16,879 nucleotides of DNA. Source: Coprococcus sp. (GTDB lineage: Bacteria; Bacillota; Clostridia; Lachnospirales; Lachnospiraceae). The stretch is from contig JAEDHX010000037.1 of NCBI GenBank assembly GCA_016296785.1, forward strand, positions 1 to 16,879, in the 5' to 3' direction. Position numbers and translations under genes: made by a program. The notes beneath the pieces are model-generated. The model worked only from the letters and a program-made list of their open reading frames with translations, was not told the DNA's origin and searched no databases. This document shows positions 7,756 through 15,925 of this stretch, one piece after another; within the stretch, counting starts at the first letter, position 1; every line of letters starts with the position of its first letter.

Positions 7756-10102
7756 AATATCAGTTAGAAATCTTGTAGAATTTATTTGCAGAAGTGGAGA
7801 TATAAGTGATAGTAGTAGTGGGACTCTGTCTAAAGAAGCGATGAATGCCGGTAGCAGAATTCATAGAAAGCTTCAGAAAAAGGCAGGGTCTTATTATAAT
7901 GCAGAAGTACCACTTGAATATGCATATGAAAGTGGAGACTATCGTATTATTACCTCCGGCAGAGCGGATGGAATAATTGAATATGAGGATTCTGTAACAA
8001 TAGACGAGATAAAGGGTGTATATAAGAAGCTTTCTGATATTACTGAACCAATATACGTACATAAGGCACAGGCGATGTGCTATGCATACATTTATTCAAA
8101 ACAAAATGAGCTATCAAAGATAAAGGTGCAAATGACTTATGTTAACTTAGATAGTGAAGAGGTTAAATATTTTGAAGAGGTATTTTCGTTTGAATATCTT
8201 GAGAAATGGTATCTTGAGCTTATGTCAGAAATAATAAAGTGGGTATCGTATGCGGTAGAGCACGGCACAGCACGTAATGACTCAATTAAACAGTTGGAAT
8301 TTCCTTTTGAATACAGAAAAGGCCAGAAGGATATGGTTGCATGCGTATATAAGGCAATAGAGGGTAATAATCATTTGTTTGTTCAGGCACCAACTGGAAT
8401 AGGTAAGACAATGGGTGCAATATATCCTGCAATAAAATCCTTTGAGATGCTTGATGCTACTAAGATATTCTATCTTACAGCAAAGACAATTGCACACACG
8501 GCTCCTGCTGCCGCAATCGATTTGTTAAGAGACAAGGGACTTGATTTTCAATCAGTTACAATTACTGCAAAGGAGAAGATATGCCCGCTTGACGAGATGG
8601 ATTGCAATAAGGATGTATGCCCTTATGCAGATGGTCATTATGACAGAATTAATGAGGCTTTATATGACCTTATTACGCATGAGAAGAAGATTGACAGAGA
8701 TGTAATAACGAAGTATTCGGGAAAGCATAGGGTGTGTCCTTTTGAGCTGTGCTTAGATGCAGCACTGTTTGCTGATATAATCATATGCGACTACAATTAT
8801 GTATTTGATCCGCGGGTTAATCTAAAGCGTTTCTTTGCAAATGAGGGAAGAAATGATGGCAATTATATTTTCCTTGTGGACGAGGCTCACAACCTTGTTG
8901 AAAGGGCATCCTCCATGTATAGCGCAACTCTTATTAAGGAAGATTTTCTTGATGTAAAGAGACTGATAAAGAAATATAGTGAGAAGACTTGCAGGAGCCT
9001 TGATAAATGCAATAGAGAGCTTTTACAAATGAAGAAGTCTTTAGACGGTGAAAGCTATAAGACGATGGAGACACTAGGGGATATTCATTTTAAGCTGCTT
9101 AATCTTCATTCGGCACTTGAAGGCTTCCTTGAGGAGTATAAGAGTATTCCGGAGAGAAAAGAGGTTCTGGATTTCTATTTTAAGCTTACAAGCTTTCTCA
9201 ATATTTCAGAGCTTATTGATGACAGTTATGTAATATATAATGAGCTTCTTCCTGACGGACGTTTTATGCTTAAGGAGTATTGTGTTCACCCTGCAAATAA
9301 TTTAAGGCAATGTCTTGATAAGGGTATGGCTACGATATTTTTCTCGGCAACGATTCTTCCCGTAAAGTATTATATGGAGATGCTGTCAAATAGTTCTTCT
9401 GATTATGCAATATATATACCTTCTCCATTTGAACAAAGTAACAGACGTATCATGATAGGAACTGATGTTACAACAAGGTATAAGAGAAGAAATGATAATG
9501 AATATATGCGGATTTATTCATATATAAAGAATCTGATAAAAGGTAAGCGCGGTAATTATATGGTATTTTTTCCGTCTTACCGGATGTTATCCCATGTATA
9601 TGATATTGCGTCAGAGGATTTGGAAGAAGAGGATATATATCTGCTAACCCAAAGGCAATATATGAATGAAGCTGAGAGGGAAGAGTTTCTTAAGGAATTC
9701 TCAAATAAGGATAATGTTCTTGCATTTTGTATTATGGGAGGCATATTTTCCGAAGGAATTGACCTTACAGGAGACAGATTAATTGGTGCAATTATTGTTG
9801 GACCGGGACTGCCTCAGGTGTGTAATGAAAGACGTATAATGATGGATTTCTTTAATGGAAGAGACACAAAGGACGGATTTGCACATGCATATCTGTACCC
9901 CGGAATAAATAAGGTATTTCAGGCAGCAGGAAGAGTGATACGTACTGAAGAAGATAGAGGACTTATTCTTCTTCTTGATGAACGATTTGCAACAAATGAG
10001 TATAAGCGTCTATTCCCTACAGAATGGAATGATTATTTGCTTGTAGATATCAATACTATTAGTAAGGGAACAGAAGATTTCTGGAAGAATGTCGAAAGTT
10101 AA
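7745..10102 (+). CDS. PD-(D/E)XK nuclease fused to DinG/XPD-like Fe-S helicase
   Basis: A 785-residue fusion protein. The N-terminal domain (about 1-175) looks like a Cas4/RecB-type PD-(D/E)XK nuclease: a histidine motif in GSRIHRKLQ, D75 in GRADG, E88-x-K90 and Q109-x3-Y113. The rest is a superfamily 2 helicase of the XPD/DinG group: Walker A at 215-222 (APTGIGKT), a cysteine cluster for a 4Fe-4S site (C280, C287, C292, C331, perhaps C336), the D379-E-A-H382 box, FFSATILP, and QAAGRVIRTEEDRG as motif VI. This implies 5'-3' unwinding and cutting of DNA in repair, by family analogy. It starts inside the DJ-1 gene. It is the last gene of the long run that begins at ribE. No clear terminator follows. 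Confidence 0.9.
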   Translation: MDVKISVRNLVEFICRSGDISDSSSGTLSKEAMNAGSRIHRKLQKKAGSYYNAEVPLEYAYESGDYRIITSGRADGIIEYEDSVTIDEIKGVYKKLSDITEPIYVHKAQAMCYAYIYSKQNELSKIKVQMTYVNLDSEEVKYFEEVFSFEYLEKWYLELMSEIIKWVSYAVEHGTARNDSIKQLEFPFEYRKGQKDMVACVYKAIEGNNHLFVQAPTGIGKTMGAIYPAIKSFEMLDATKIFYLTAKTIAHTAPAAAIDLLRDKGLDFQSVTITAKEKICPLDEMDCNKDVCPYADGHYDRINEALYDLITHEKKIDRDVITKYSGKHRVCPFELCLDAALFADIIICDYNYVFDPRVNLKRFFANEGRNDGNYIFLVDEAHNLVERASSMYSATLIKEDFLDVKRLIKKYSEKTCRSLDKCNRELLQMKKSLDGESYKTMETLGDIHFKLLNLHSALEGFLEEYKSIPERKEVLDFYFKLTSFLNISELIDDSYVIYNELLPDGRFMLKEYCVHPANNLRQCLDKGMATIFFSATILPVKYYMEMLSNSSSDYAIYIPSPFEQSNRRIMIGTDVTTRYKRRNDNEYMRIYSYIKNLIKGKRGNYMVFFPSYRMLSHVYDIASEDLEEEDIYLLTQRQYMNEAEREEFLKEFSNKDNVLAFCIMGGIFSEGIDLTGDRLIGAIIVGPGLPQVCNERRIMMDFFNGRDTKDGFAHAYLYPGINKVFQAAGRVIRTEEDRGLILLLDERFATNEYKRLFPTEWNDYLLVDINTISKGTEDFWKNVES

Positions 10103-10110
10103 TTAACTGT

Positions 10111-10150
10111 GCATAGTATACAAAAAATGGAAATCATGGTATACTGATGC
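10111..10150 (+). promoter_or_regulatory. Extended -10 promoter inside an inverted repeat, upstream of murF
   Basis: GCATAGTATAC (10111-10121) and GTATACTGATGC (10139-10150) are inverted copies with one bulged G. Inside the right arm, TG-G-TATACT (10137-10145) matches an extended -10 element; no good -35 is seen. The arrangement suggests an operator overlapping the promoter, or a hairpin. Lack of a T-run argues against a terminator. Confidence 0.4.
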
Positions 10151-10228
10151 CGTTTATAAGCATAGTGCAGGTTGACTGATAATAATAAGATATATAGCCT
10201 GCGACCAGATAAGGGATAGGAGATAGAA

Positions 10229-11596
10229 ATGGTTAATATGACTGTAAAAGATGTCCTTTTGGCAACGGGAGGAATTCTTCTTTGCGGAGATGAGGATACG
10301 GTTTTAACTGATGTTTGCGTAGATTCAAGAAAGATAAAAGAAGGAGATTTATTTATTCCGCTTGTTGGCAATAATTCAGACGGACACAGATATATTGAGT
10401 CAGCGCTTAAGATTGGTGCTGCAACACTTACATCACAGCATAAGGATATAGTTATATCCGAGAAGCCTTATATCAAGGTTGATGATGTTGAAAAGGCTCT
10501 TCAGGATATAGGTTTATATATCAGAAACAGATACAGCATGCCTGTAGTCGGAGTGACAGGAAGTGTTGGAAAGACGACTACAAGAGAGATGATTACAGCT
10601 GCTATTGCAGTAGATAGGCCATGCTTTCATACAGAAGGTAATCTTAATTCTCAGCAGGGCGTTCCTATTACTCTCTCAAGAATGACTGACGAGCATGAGG
10701 CTGCCGTGATTGAGATGGGAATAAGTGATCCGGGGCAGATGAAGATTCTTTCTTCAATGGTTAAGCCTGATATTGCTGTTGTTACAATGATTGGCGTTGC
10801 ACATATGGAGATGCTAAAAACAAAAGAAAATATACGTAGGGAAAAGCTTGATATTATAAGCAGTATGAGTGAAGATGGTATTCTTTTCCTAAATGGTGAT
10901 GACGAGCTTCTTAATGAGGTAAAGAATGATATGCCATGTAAGACAATGACCTTTGGGATGTCTGAGGATTGTGATTTTAGAGCTGAAAATATACGCTTTG
11001 AGGGAGGCTATACAGTTTATGAAGCCGTACATGGCAATTTGAGAGAAACTGTAAAGGTTAAAGCTCTTGGCAAGCATAATGTTAGAAACTCACTTGTTGG
11101 TATGGCAGTTGCATTGCAGCTTGGTATTCCGTTTGGAAAATCTGCTAAAGCGTTTGAAAGCTTTACAGGATTAAGGCAGCAGATTCTTTCAAAGGAAGGA
11201 AGATATACGGTAATTGATGATACTTATAATGCCAGCCCTGATTCGATGAAGGCATGCATCGATGTTCTTTGTGATATTAACTGTAAAGGAAAGAAGTATG
11301 CAGTCCTTGGAGATATGTTTGAGCTGGGAGATAACAGTGTAGAATTCCATAGACAGATTGGTGAATATCTTCGTGATAAGAACGTAGATGTTGTTTATAC
11401 GATTGGTGAAAATGCACTTAATATCAAAGCTGCCTTGGATGAATGTGAAACAAAGCATGCCGAAACGAAGGCATTTATGGATAAAAGTGAGCTTTCAATG
11501 TATCTTCTTGGTGTTTTAGAGCCTGAGGATGTGGTAATTATTAAGGCGTCAAATGGCATGCATTTGAATGAAGTAGTTAAGATTTTGATGAATTAA
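10229..11596 (+). CDS. murF: UDP-MurNAc-tripeptide--D-alanyl-D-alanine ligase MurF
   Basis: MurF adds D-Ala-D-Ala to the UDP-MurNAc-tripeptide, the last cytoplasmic step of the peptidoglycan precursor. The 455-residue length is standard. The N-terminal domain contains VDSRKIKEGDLFIPL. The ATP-binding loop is GVTGSVGKTTT with Lys115. The central domain has EMGISDPGQM and the adenine-side HNVRNSLVG. The C-terminal domain has DDTYNASPDSM and LGDMFELG. GGATAGGAGAT is well spaced from the ATG at 10229; ATG at 10238 is a weaker alternative. It is separated from the helicase gene by 126 bp with its own likely promoter, and is followed by an intrinsic terminator. No ddl or other mur gene is beside it. 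Confidence 0.96.
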   Translation: MVNMTVKDVLLATGGILLCGDEDTVLTDVCVDSRKIKEGDLFIPLVGNNSDGHRYIESALKIGAATLTSQHKDIVISEKPYIKVDDVEKALQDIGLYIRNRYSMPVVGVTGSVGKTTTREMITAAIAVDRPCFHTEGNLNSQQGVPITLSRMTDEHEAAVIEMGISDPGQMKILSSMVKPDIAVVTMIGVAHMEMLKTKENIRREKLDIISSMSEDGILFLNGDDELLNEVKNDMPCKTMTFGMSEDCDFRAENIRFEGGYTVYEAVHGNLRETVKVKALGKHNVRNSLVGMAVALQLGIPFGKSAKAFESFTGLRQQILSKEGRYTVIDDTYNASPDSMKACIDVLCDINCKGKKYAVLGDMFELGDNSVEFHRQIGEYLRDKNVDVVYTIGENALNIKAALDECETKHAETKAFMDKSELSMYLLGVLEPEDVVIIKASNGMHLNEVVKILMN

Positions 11597-11620
11597 TACA
11601 TTAAATTGTATAAATATACC

Positions 11621-11660
11621 AAAAAACTGCAGAGTAGAAAAAATACTCTGTAGTTTTTTT
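11621..11660 (+). terminator. Intrinsic terminator after murF
   Basis: AAACTGCAGAGTA pairs with TACTCTGTAGTTT (one G-U) across the loop GAAAAAA, followed by seven T. The A-run on the left side also allows function on the minus strand. The remaining stretch to 11831 is AT-rich leader with no confident promoter. Confidence 0.9.
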
Positions 11661-11831
11661 GTTTAAAGTGTTGCGTTTTTTTGTGGAATTCATGTCTTGA
11701 TAATACAAAAAGGAGAAATGAAATTGCAAATATTGAAATAATAAATAAAAAGTAGTAATATCAACCTAGCTTGAATAGAAAATACATAAAATAATACATA
11801 AATATTTTATTGTTTAGTGGAGGAAATTAAA

Positions 11832-12266
11832 ATGGCTACAACTAAGAAGACAGATGAAGTAAAGAAGGTAACTAAGGCAACACCTGCAGATGCAGTTGCT
11901 AAGGTTGAGGCAGTAAAGAAGGCAGAGGCAGCTAAGAAGGCAGAGGCAGCTAAGAAGGAAGCAGCTCCAAAGGCAGCTCCAGCTAAGAAGGAAGCAGCTC
12001 CAAAGGCAGCTCCAGCTAAGAAGGAGGCAGCTCCAAAGGCAGCTCCAGCTAAGAAGGCAGCTCCAGCTAAGAAGGAGGCAGCTAAGGCATCTGAGAAGGT
12101 ATTCATCGAGTTCGCTGGTGGACAGATCGAGATGTCAGCTATTATCGACAAGGTAAAGGCTAGCATTAACAAGAAGACTGTTAAGGAATTAAATGTTTAC
12201 TATCAGCCAGAGACTGGTATGGTTTACTACACAGCTGATGGCGAGTCAGGTTCTATCAGCCTTTAA
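11832..12266 (+). CDS. Lysine/alanine-rich protein with DUF6465-like C-terminal domain
   Basis: A 144-residue protein. Residues 1 to about 90 are a low-complexity, highly basic tail of Lys, Ala and Pro, resembling histone H1 or bacterial histone-like tails. It contains three perfect 11-residue units KKEAAPKAAPA. The last 55 residues form a compact domain (VFIEFAGGQIEM, IIDKVKASI, ELNVYYQPETGMVYY) that I recognise as DUF6465-like, a family common in Lachnospiraceae. The start at 11832 was chosen because GTGGAGGAAA precedes it at the right distance; the upstream ATG at 11817 lies before that site. Codon choice is strongly skewed (AAG, GCT, ATC, TAC, TTC; no ATA), unlike neighbours, which suggests very high expression. 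DNA or RNA binding is likely from the tail, but unproven. Terminators flank the gene, so it is monocistronic. Confidence 0.85.
   Translation: MATTKKTDEVKKVTKATPADAVAKVEAVKKAEAAKKAEAAKKEAAPKAAPAKKEAAPKAAPAKKEAAPKAAPAKKAAPAKKEAAKASEKVFIEFAGGQIEMSAIIDKVKASINKKTVKELNVYYQPETGMVYYTADGESGSISL
11952..12050 (+). repeat. Three tandem 33-bp in-frame repeats
   Basis: Units at 11952-11984, 11985-12017 and 12018-12050 are almost identical; only one GAA/GAG change is seen. They encode KKEAAPKAAPA three times, followed by shortened copies to about 12083. The DNA-level identity points to recent expansion by slippage or recombination, so tail length probably varies between strains. Confidence 0.9.
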
Positions 12267-12309
12267 TTATTAATATTTGCCGGTTATATATTGACAATAT
12301 ATTATTTAG

Positions 12310-12348
12310 AAAATTGCTCTTTGACAATTTGTCAGGGGGCAATTTTTT
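12310..12348 (+). terminator. Intrinsic terminator after the DUF6465-type gene
   Basis: A 16-bp stem (12310-12325 with 12331-12346, including several G-U pairs) closes a 5-nt loop AATTT and ends in six T. It lies 44 bp after the stop codon. Confidence 0.88.
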
Positions 12349-12387
12349 ATGCAATAGACTAACTATGTCAAGTGGAAAGTTTATAAT

Positions 12388-12420
12388 ATTATTGTATGCA
12401 ATAATTCGATGTGATAAAAT
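12388..12420 (+). promoter_or_regulatory. Predicted proC promoter with overlapping inverted repeat
   Basis: TTGTAT (12392-12397) and TAAAAT (12415-12420) are separated by 17 bp. A perfect inverted repeat, ATTATTG (12388-12394) and CAATAAT (12399-12405), covers the -35 box, as an operator would. The distance to the proC start is about 43 bp. Confidence 0.5.
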
Positions 12421-12463
12421 ATAAAAAGTTATTGAACATTATAGTGATTGGAGATAGATAAGC

Positions 12464-13267
12464 ATGAATAATTATACAATTGGTTTTATTGGATGCGGTA
12501 ATATGGCAACCGCAATTATGAAGGGGTTAATTGCTAAGAAGTTATTTGCACCGGATAACATTGTTTGCTCTGATGCATCAAGTATGGCAGTTGCTAGAAT
12601 AAGCGAATCACTTGGGGTAAAGGCAACAACAGACAATATGAATACTGTTAATTCTTCTGATATTCTTGTTCTCGCAGTTAAGCCTCAGTATTATGAGACT
12701 GTTATATCAGAAATCAGAGATACTATAAGACCGGAGCAGATAATTATTACAATTGCTCCAGGTAAGACAATAAGCTGGCTTGAAGACAAATTTGCAAAGC
12801 CTGTGAAGTTAGTTCGTACAATGCCTAATACACCTGCTTTAGTTGGCGAGGGTATGACAGGAGCATGTAAAAACAGCTGCATAAGTGATGAAGAGTACGA
12901 AACAGTACTTACTATTCTTGGCAGCTTTGGCGTTGTAGAAAGCATATCAGAAAACCTTATGGATGTATGTGTATCTGTAAGCGGAAGCTCACCTGCATAT
13001 GTATATATATTAATTGAAGCAATGGCTGATGCAGCAGTAGCTGATGGAATGCCACGAGATAAGGCTTATAAATTTGCTGCACAGGCCGTACTTGGTAGTG
13101 CAAAGATGGTACTGGATACAGGAAAGCATCCCGGAGAGCTTAAGGATATGGTATGCTCCCCGGGTGGTACAACAATTGAAGCTGTACGAGTTCTTGAGGA
13201 GAAGGGCTTTAGATCAGCTGTATTTGAAGCGATGAAGGCATGTGTAGAAAAAGCACGGGGTTTGTAG
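12464..13267 (+). CDS. proC: Pyrroline-5-carboxylate reductase
   Basis: ProC reduces pyrroline-5-carboxylate to proline with NAD(P)H, the last step of proline synthesis. The protein has 267 residues, usual for the family. The N-terminal Rossmann fold begins IGFIGCGNMATAIMKGL, followed by LAVKPQ and RTMPNTPALVGEGMT. The C-terminal dimer domain has SGSSPAYVYILIEAM and HPGELKDMVCSPGGTTIEA, the hallmark signature. TGGAGATAGATAAGC precedes the ATG. The lipoprotein gene starts 8 bp after its end, so the two are probably co-transcribed, though no functional link is evident. No proA or proB is in the window. Confidence 0.97.
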   Translation: MNNYTIGFIGCGNMATAIMKGLIAKKLFAPDNIVCSDASSMAVARISESLGVKATTDNMNTVNSSDILVLAVKPQYYETVISEIRDTIRPEQIIITIAPGKTISWLEDKFAKPVKLVRTMPNTPALVGEGMTGACKNSCISDEEYETVLTILGSFGVVESISENLMDVCVSVSGSSPAYVYILIEAMADAAVADGMPRDKAYKFAAQAVLGSAKMVLDTGKHPGELKDMVCSPGGTTIEAVRVLEEKGFRSAVFEAMKACVEKARGL

Positions 13268-13274
13268 AAATAAT

Positions 13275-14342
13275 ATGAAAAGATTCATCTATAAGATAAT
13301 AAAAAATCTTATTATAGTTCTTATGTTATGCTTTTTGACTGGTTGCAGTTCATCAAGTGATATATCTGATAATAATGACAAACAAGAGTCAGATAATAAG
13401 ACTGCTACAGGAATTAATGGAATGACTGTAGTTGAGCTTAGCGGTAAGGAAGAAGATAAATATTATGCAAAGGATTATTGCTATCTTGAATCAGACAAAT
13501 ATTTTCTTCTAATAGATAAAGATATTGTATTACCTGGCAATTTCAAGGATGTACTTGATGAGATTGTGGAGGAAATAGAAGATAGTATAGGAATGCAATT
13601 TATGCCAGCAGGTTACAAACCGGAAGAGTTTGATGATATATCTTCAATGTATGGATGTACTGCATGGGATAATTTTTATTATGGCAAGAAGATACCTATT
13701 TTTCTTCTGGTTGATCGTGAAGATGAAGGCTTGGGTTGTTGGTCATGGAAAGATATTTGCGTGATAGTGGAATATGAGTTATTTAGTGATGAGGTTTGGA
13801 ATTCTGTTCCTTCATATCGTGATAATTCATGGCGACGGGAAGATTCTGTGAATTATATGAGTATTACACATGAATTGGTACATGTACTTACTTTACGTAA
13901 ATGCATTGTAAATACGATAATGACTGAAGGAAGTGCCGAATTTTATACAAAAAAAATTATGGATAAAATGTACCAAAAATATGGCTCGGAAGGATTTGTC
14001 TATCACACATATAATGGAGAATTTGATCCTGAATTAACATCTGAGAATGCAGAAGAGTATTTTATAAATGATTTTTCTGATTCAAATACTGGGCTACAAG
14101 GTTCAGAATACACATATGGAAAGTTTTTATGTGCTTTTCTGGAAGAAAAATACGGAGGCCAGTGGCTGCTTGATTATTATAATGCTATTGAGAAAGAGCA
14201 TTTTGAACATGGATATAGATGTTATTCTGAAGATGATTTGAAGAAGTTTACAGATATATTCAAATCATTATATGGAGATGATATATTTGTTGAGTTTGGA
14301 GACTGGTATCAGCAAAACAAAGAATATCTTCATCAAAATTAA
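13275..14342 (+). CDS. Lipoprotein with HExxH zinc-metallopeptidase motif
   Basis: A 355-residue predicted lipoprotein. The signal peptide has a basic start (KRFIYKIIKN), a hydrophobic core and the lipobox L21-T-G-C24, so the protein should be attached to the outer face of the membrane after cleavage before Cys24. A polar Ser/Asp linker follows. The zinc-peptidase motif is H199-E200-L-V-H203, and EGSAEF begins at Glu218, the probable third zinc ligand in a gluzincin arrangement (14 residues between). I cannot place it in a named peptidase family; MA-clan-like fold is inference. Substrate is unknown; cell-wall or host protein targets are possible. Its own ribosome binding site is weak, which suggests coupling with proC. 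The stop codon lies in the arm of a strong terminator. Confidence 0.82.
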   Translation: MKRFIYKIIKNLIIVLMLCFLTGCSSSSDISDNNDKQESDNKTATGINGMTVVELSGKEEDKYYAKDYCYLESDKYFLLIDKDIVLPGNFKDVLDEIVEEIEDSIGMQFMPAGYKPEEFDDISSMYGCTAWDNFYYGKKIPIFLLVDREDEGLGCWSWKDICVIVEYELFSDEVWNSVPSYRDNSWRREDSVNYMSITHELVHVLTLRKCIVNTIMTEGSAEFYTKKIMDKMYQKYGSEGFVYHTYNGEFDPELTSENAEEYFINDFSDSNTGLQGSEYTYGKFLCAFLEEKYGGQWLLDYYNAIEKEHFEHGYRCYSEDDLKKFTDIFKSLYGDDIFVEFGDWYQQNKEYLHQN

Positions 14343-14390
14343 AACAATACAGGGAATATGCTTTATAATACATATTCCCTGTATTGTTTT
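14341..14390. terminator. Bidirectional terminator between convergent genes
   Basis: A perfect 20-bp inverted repeat (14341-14360 and 14371-14390) has a 10-nt loop and A4/T4 ends, so it can act on both strands. It overlaps the stop codon of the lipoprotein gene and lies 13 bp from the end of the amylase gene. Confidence 0.92.
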
Positions 14391-14403
14391 ATTATTGCCT
14401 TAT

Positions 14404-15861
14404 TTATATAGCTTTTTCTGAAATCCATACGCTAACAGAGCCACCATTAACCTTAAATTCTGCACATCCGGCTTCATCAAGGGTGATTCTGTCATTGCAG
14501 TTATTTAGCAGGTCAACAAATGTTTCACCTGCGTGATTAGCACCTACGCACATGAATTTGCTTCCGGCAGGACCATCACTTAGTAATACAGCTAGTCCGG
14601 AATTAGGATAATTAGGTGAACCGCTTCGTGTCCAGCCTATTATATTTTCGTGATCAAAATAATCTGTCTGCGTGCCATATGCAAAGCAGCTTCGTGCATA
14701 TATTAGCTTTTGAAGACCGTATACAGGAGCTATATTATCATGTGGTATACCATATAAATCACCATAGAATACACAAGGAATACCATCTTTTCTAAGAAGA
14801 ATCATAGCATAGGCAAGTGGTTTAAACCATGAGAGCACAAAGGACTCAAGTGCCTGCCCCGGCTGTGTATCATGATTATCAACAAAGGTTACAGAGTAGT
14901 CCGGTCTCTTGTCTGTTAATGTATTTTCAAATATCCGGCTCATGTTAAAGCCTGCATTTCCTGTAGATGCCTTGAAGAAATTAAAGTGGAGCGGAACATC
15001 AAAAAGTGATGTAACATTACCGGATACATCCATATATCTGCATAATGATGATACCTCCGGATTCCAATATTCAGCTATTGATGGGAGTTCTTTACCCGAT
15101 TCTTTTCTAAGCTTTGTAAGCCAGTGTGTATAGAACTTAAAATCAATATGCTTTACGGCATCAAGTCTGAAGCCGTCAACATTTGTCTGTTCGAGATACC
15201 ATTTGCCCCATTTATCAAGCTCGTCAATAACCTCGGGATTATCCATATCAAGGTCAGCCCCCATAAGATAATCGTAGTTACCAAGCTCTCTGTCAACATT
15301 TTGTTCGAAGCTCTTTCCTTCAAATAAGAATATTCCATTTCTCTTACTTTTATCATCCCAGTCTACACCGTCAAAATGACTGTGATTCCATTTGAAATCA
15401 GAGTACATGCCATTTCTTCCGGGAAATGTAAATGATGTCCAGGCTAGAATAGGCACAGCCTCTGACATTTTGTTATTTCTGTCATTTGATACATATTCGC
15501 AGGCATTTACTTCCTCTAGTCCATCTGCACCCATTCTGTGATTAAAAACTATATCAGCAAATACTTTTATGCCCTTTGCCTGCAATTTCTTTATTGCTTT
15601 AATATATTGCTCTTTTGTTCCGTATTTCGTTGGAATACTTCCTTTTTGGTCAAATTCACCTAAATCATACATGTCATAAACGCCATATCCAACGTCGCTT
15701 GCGCCATTTGCCCCTTTATATGCAGGCGGAAGCCAGACACCTGTAATTCCCATTTTATTTAGTTCATTTGCTTTTGATGAAATAGTATCAAAATGCGCTC
15801 CATCCTCAGGAAGATACCATTCGAAGCCCTGTAATAATGTTTTGTTCTTTTCTTTATTCAT
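14404..15861 (-). CDS. Cytoplasmic alpha-amylase (GH13, subfamily 5 type)
   Basis: A 485-residue glycoside hydrolase family 13 enzyme that should cleave alpha-1,4 links in starch, glycogen or maltodextrin. It starts directly with LLQGFEWYLPEDG and has no signal peptide, so it acts in the cytoplasm. The four GH13 regions are present: DIVFNH, GFRLDAVKH with nucleophile Asp234, SIAEYW with acid/base Glu264, and FVDNHD with Asp331. Spacing of the triad matches the Bacillus liquefying amylases (subfamily GH13_5). AAAGGTGA lies 5 bases before the ATG. The gene is monocistronic: it has its own promoter and the 20-bp terminator. It probably degrades stored glycogen or imported dextrins. The name amyA would be by analogy only. 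Confidence 0.94.
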   Translation of the reverse strand: MNKEKNKTLLQGFEWYLPEDGAHFDTISSKANELNKMGITGVWLPPAYKGANGASDVGYGVYDMYDLGEFDQKGSIPTKYGTKEQYIKAIKKLQAKGIKVFADIVFNHRMGADGLEEVNACEYVSNDRNNKMSEAVPILAWTSFTFPGRNGMYSDFKWNHSHFDGVDWDDKSKRNGIFLFEGKSFEQNVDRELGNYDYLMGADLDMDNPEVIDELDKWGKWYLEQTNVDGFRLDAVKHIDFKFYTHWLTKLRKESGKELPSIAEYWNPEVSSLCRYMDVSGNVTSLFDVPLHFNFFKASTGNAGFNMSRIFENTLTDKRPDYSVTFVDNHDTQPGQALESFVLSWFKPLAYAMILLRKDGIPCVFYGDLYGIPHDNIAPVYGLQKLIYARSCFAYGTQTDYFDHENIIGWTRSGSPNYPNSGLAVLLSDGPAGSKFMCVGANHAGETFVDLLNNCNDRITLDEAGCAEFKVNGGSVSVWISEKAI

Positions 15862-15896
15862 AGGTTCACCTTTTTCTTATGTGATTTTAAATATAT

Positions 15897-15925
15897 ACTA
15901 TACACTTGTTATTGTTATAATGCAA
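15897..15925 (-). promoter_or_regulatory. Predicted promoter of the amylase gene
   Basis: On the minus strand TTGCAT (15925-15920) and TATAGT (15902-15897) are separated by exactly 17 bp. Transcription would start about 30 bp before the ATG. Confidence 0.6.

Noticed and set aside
11718..11741. Seven-codon leader peptide (MKLQILK) before the DUF6465-type gene
   Set aside because: AGGAG is only two bases from the ATG and no attenuator structure accompanies it.
11807..12172. Minus-strand open frame rich in FLAGAAFGAAS
   Set aside because: It is the reverse image of the Lys/Ala repeats of the plus-strand gene, which has a proper ribosome binding site and codon bias.
12291..12296. Perfect TTGACA after the DUF6465-type gene as a promoter
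   Set aside because: No -10 element lies at 16-18 bp, and a terminator follows at once.
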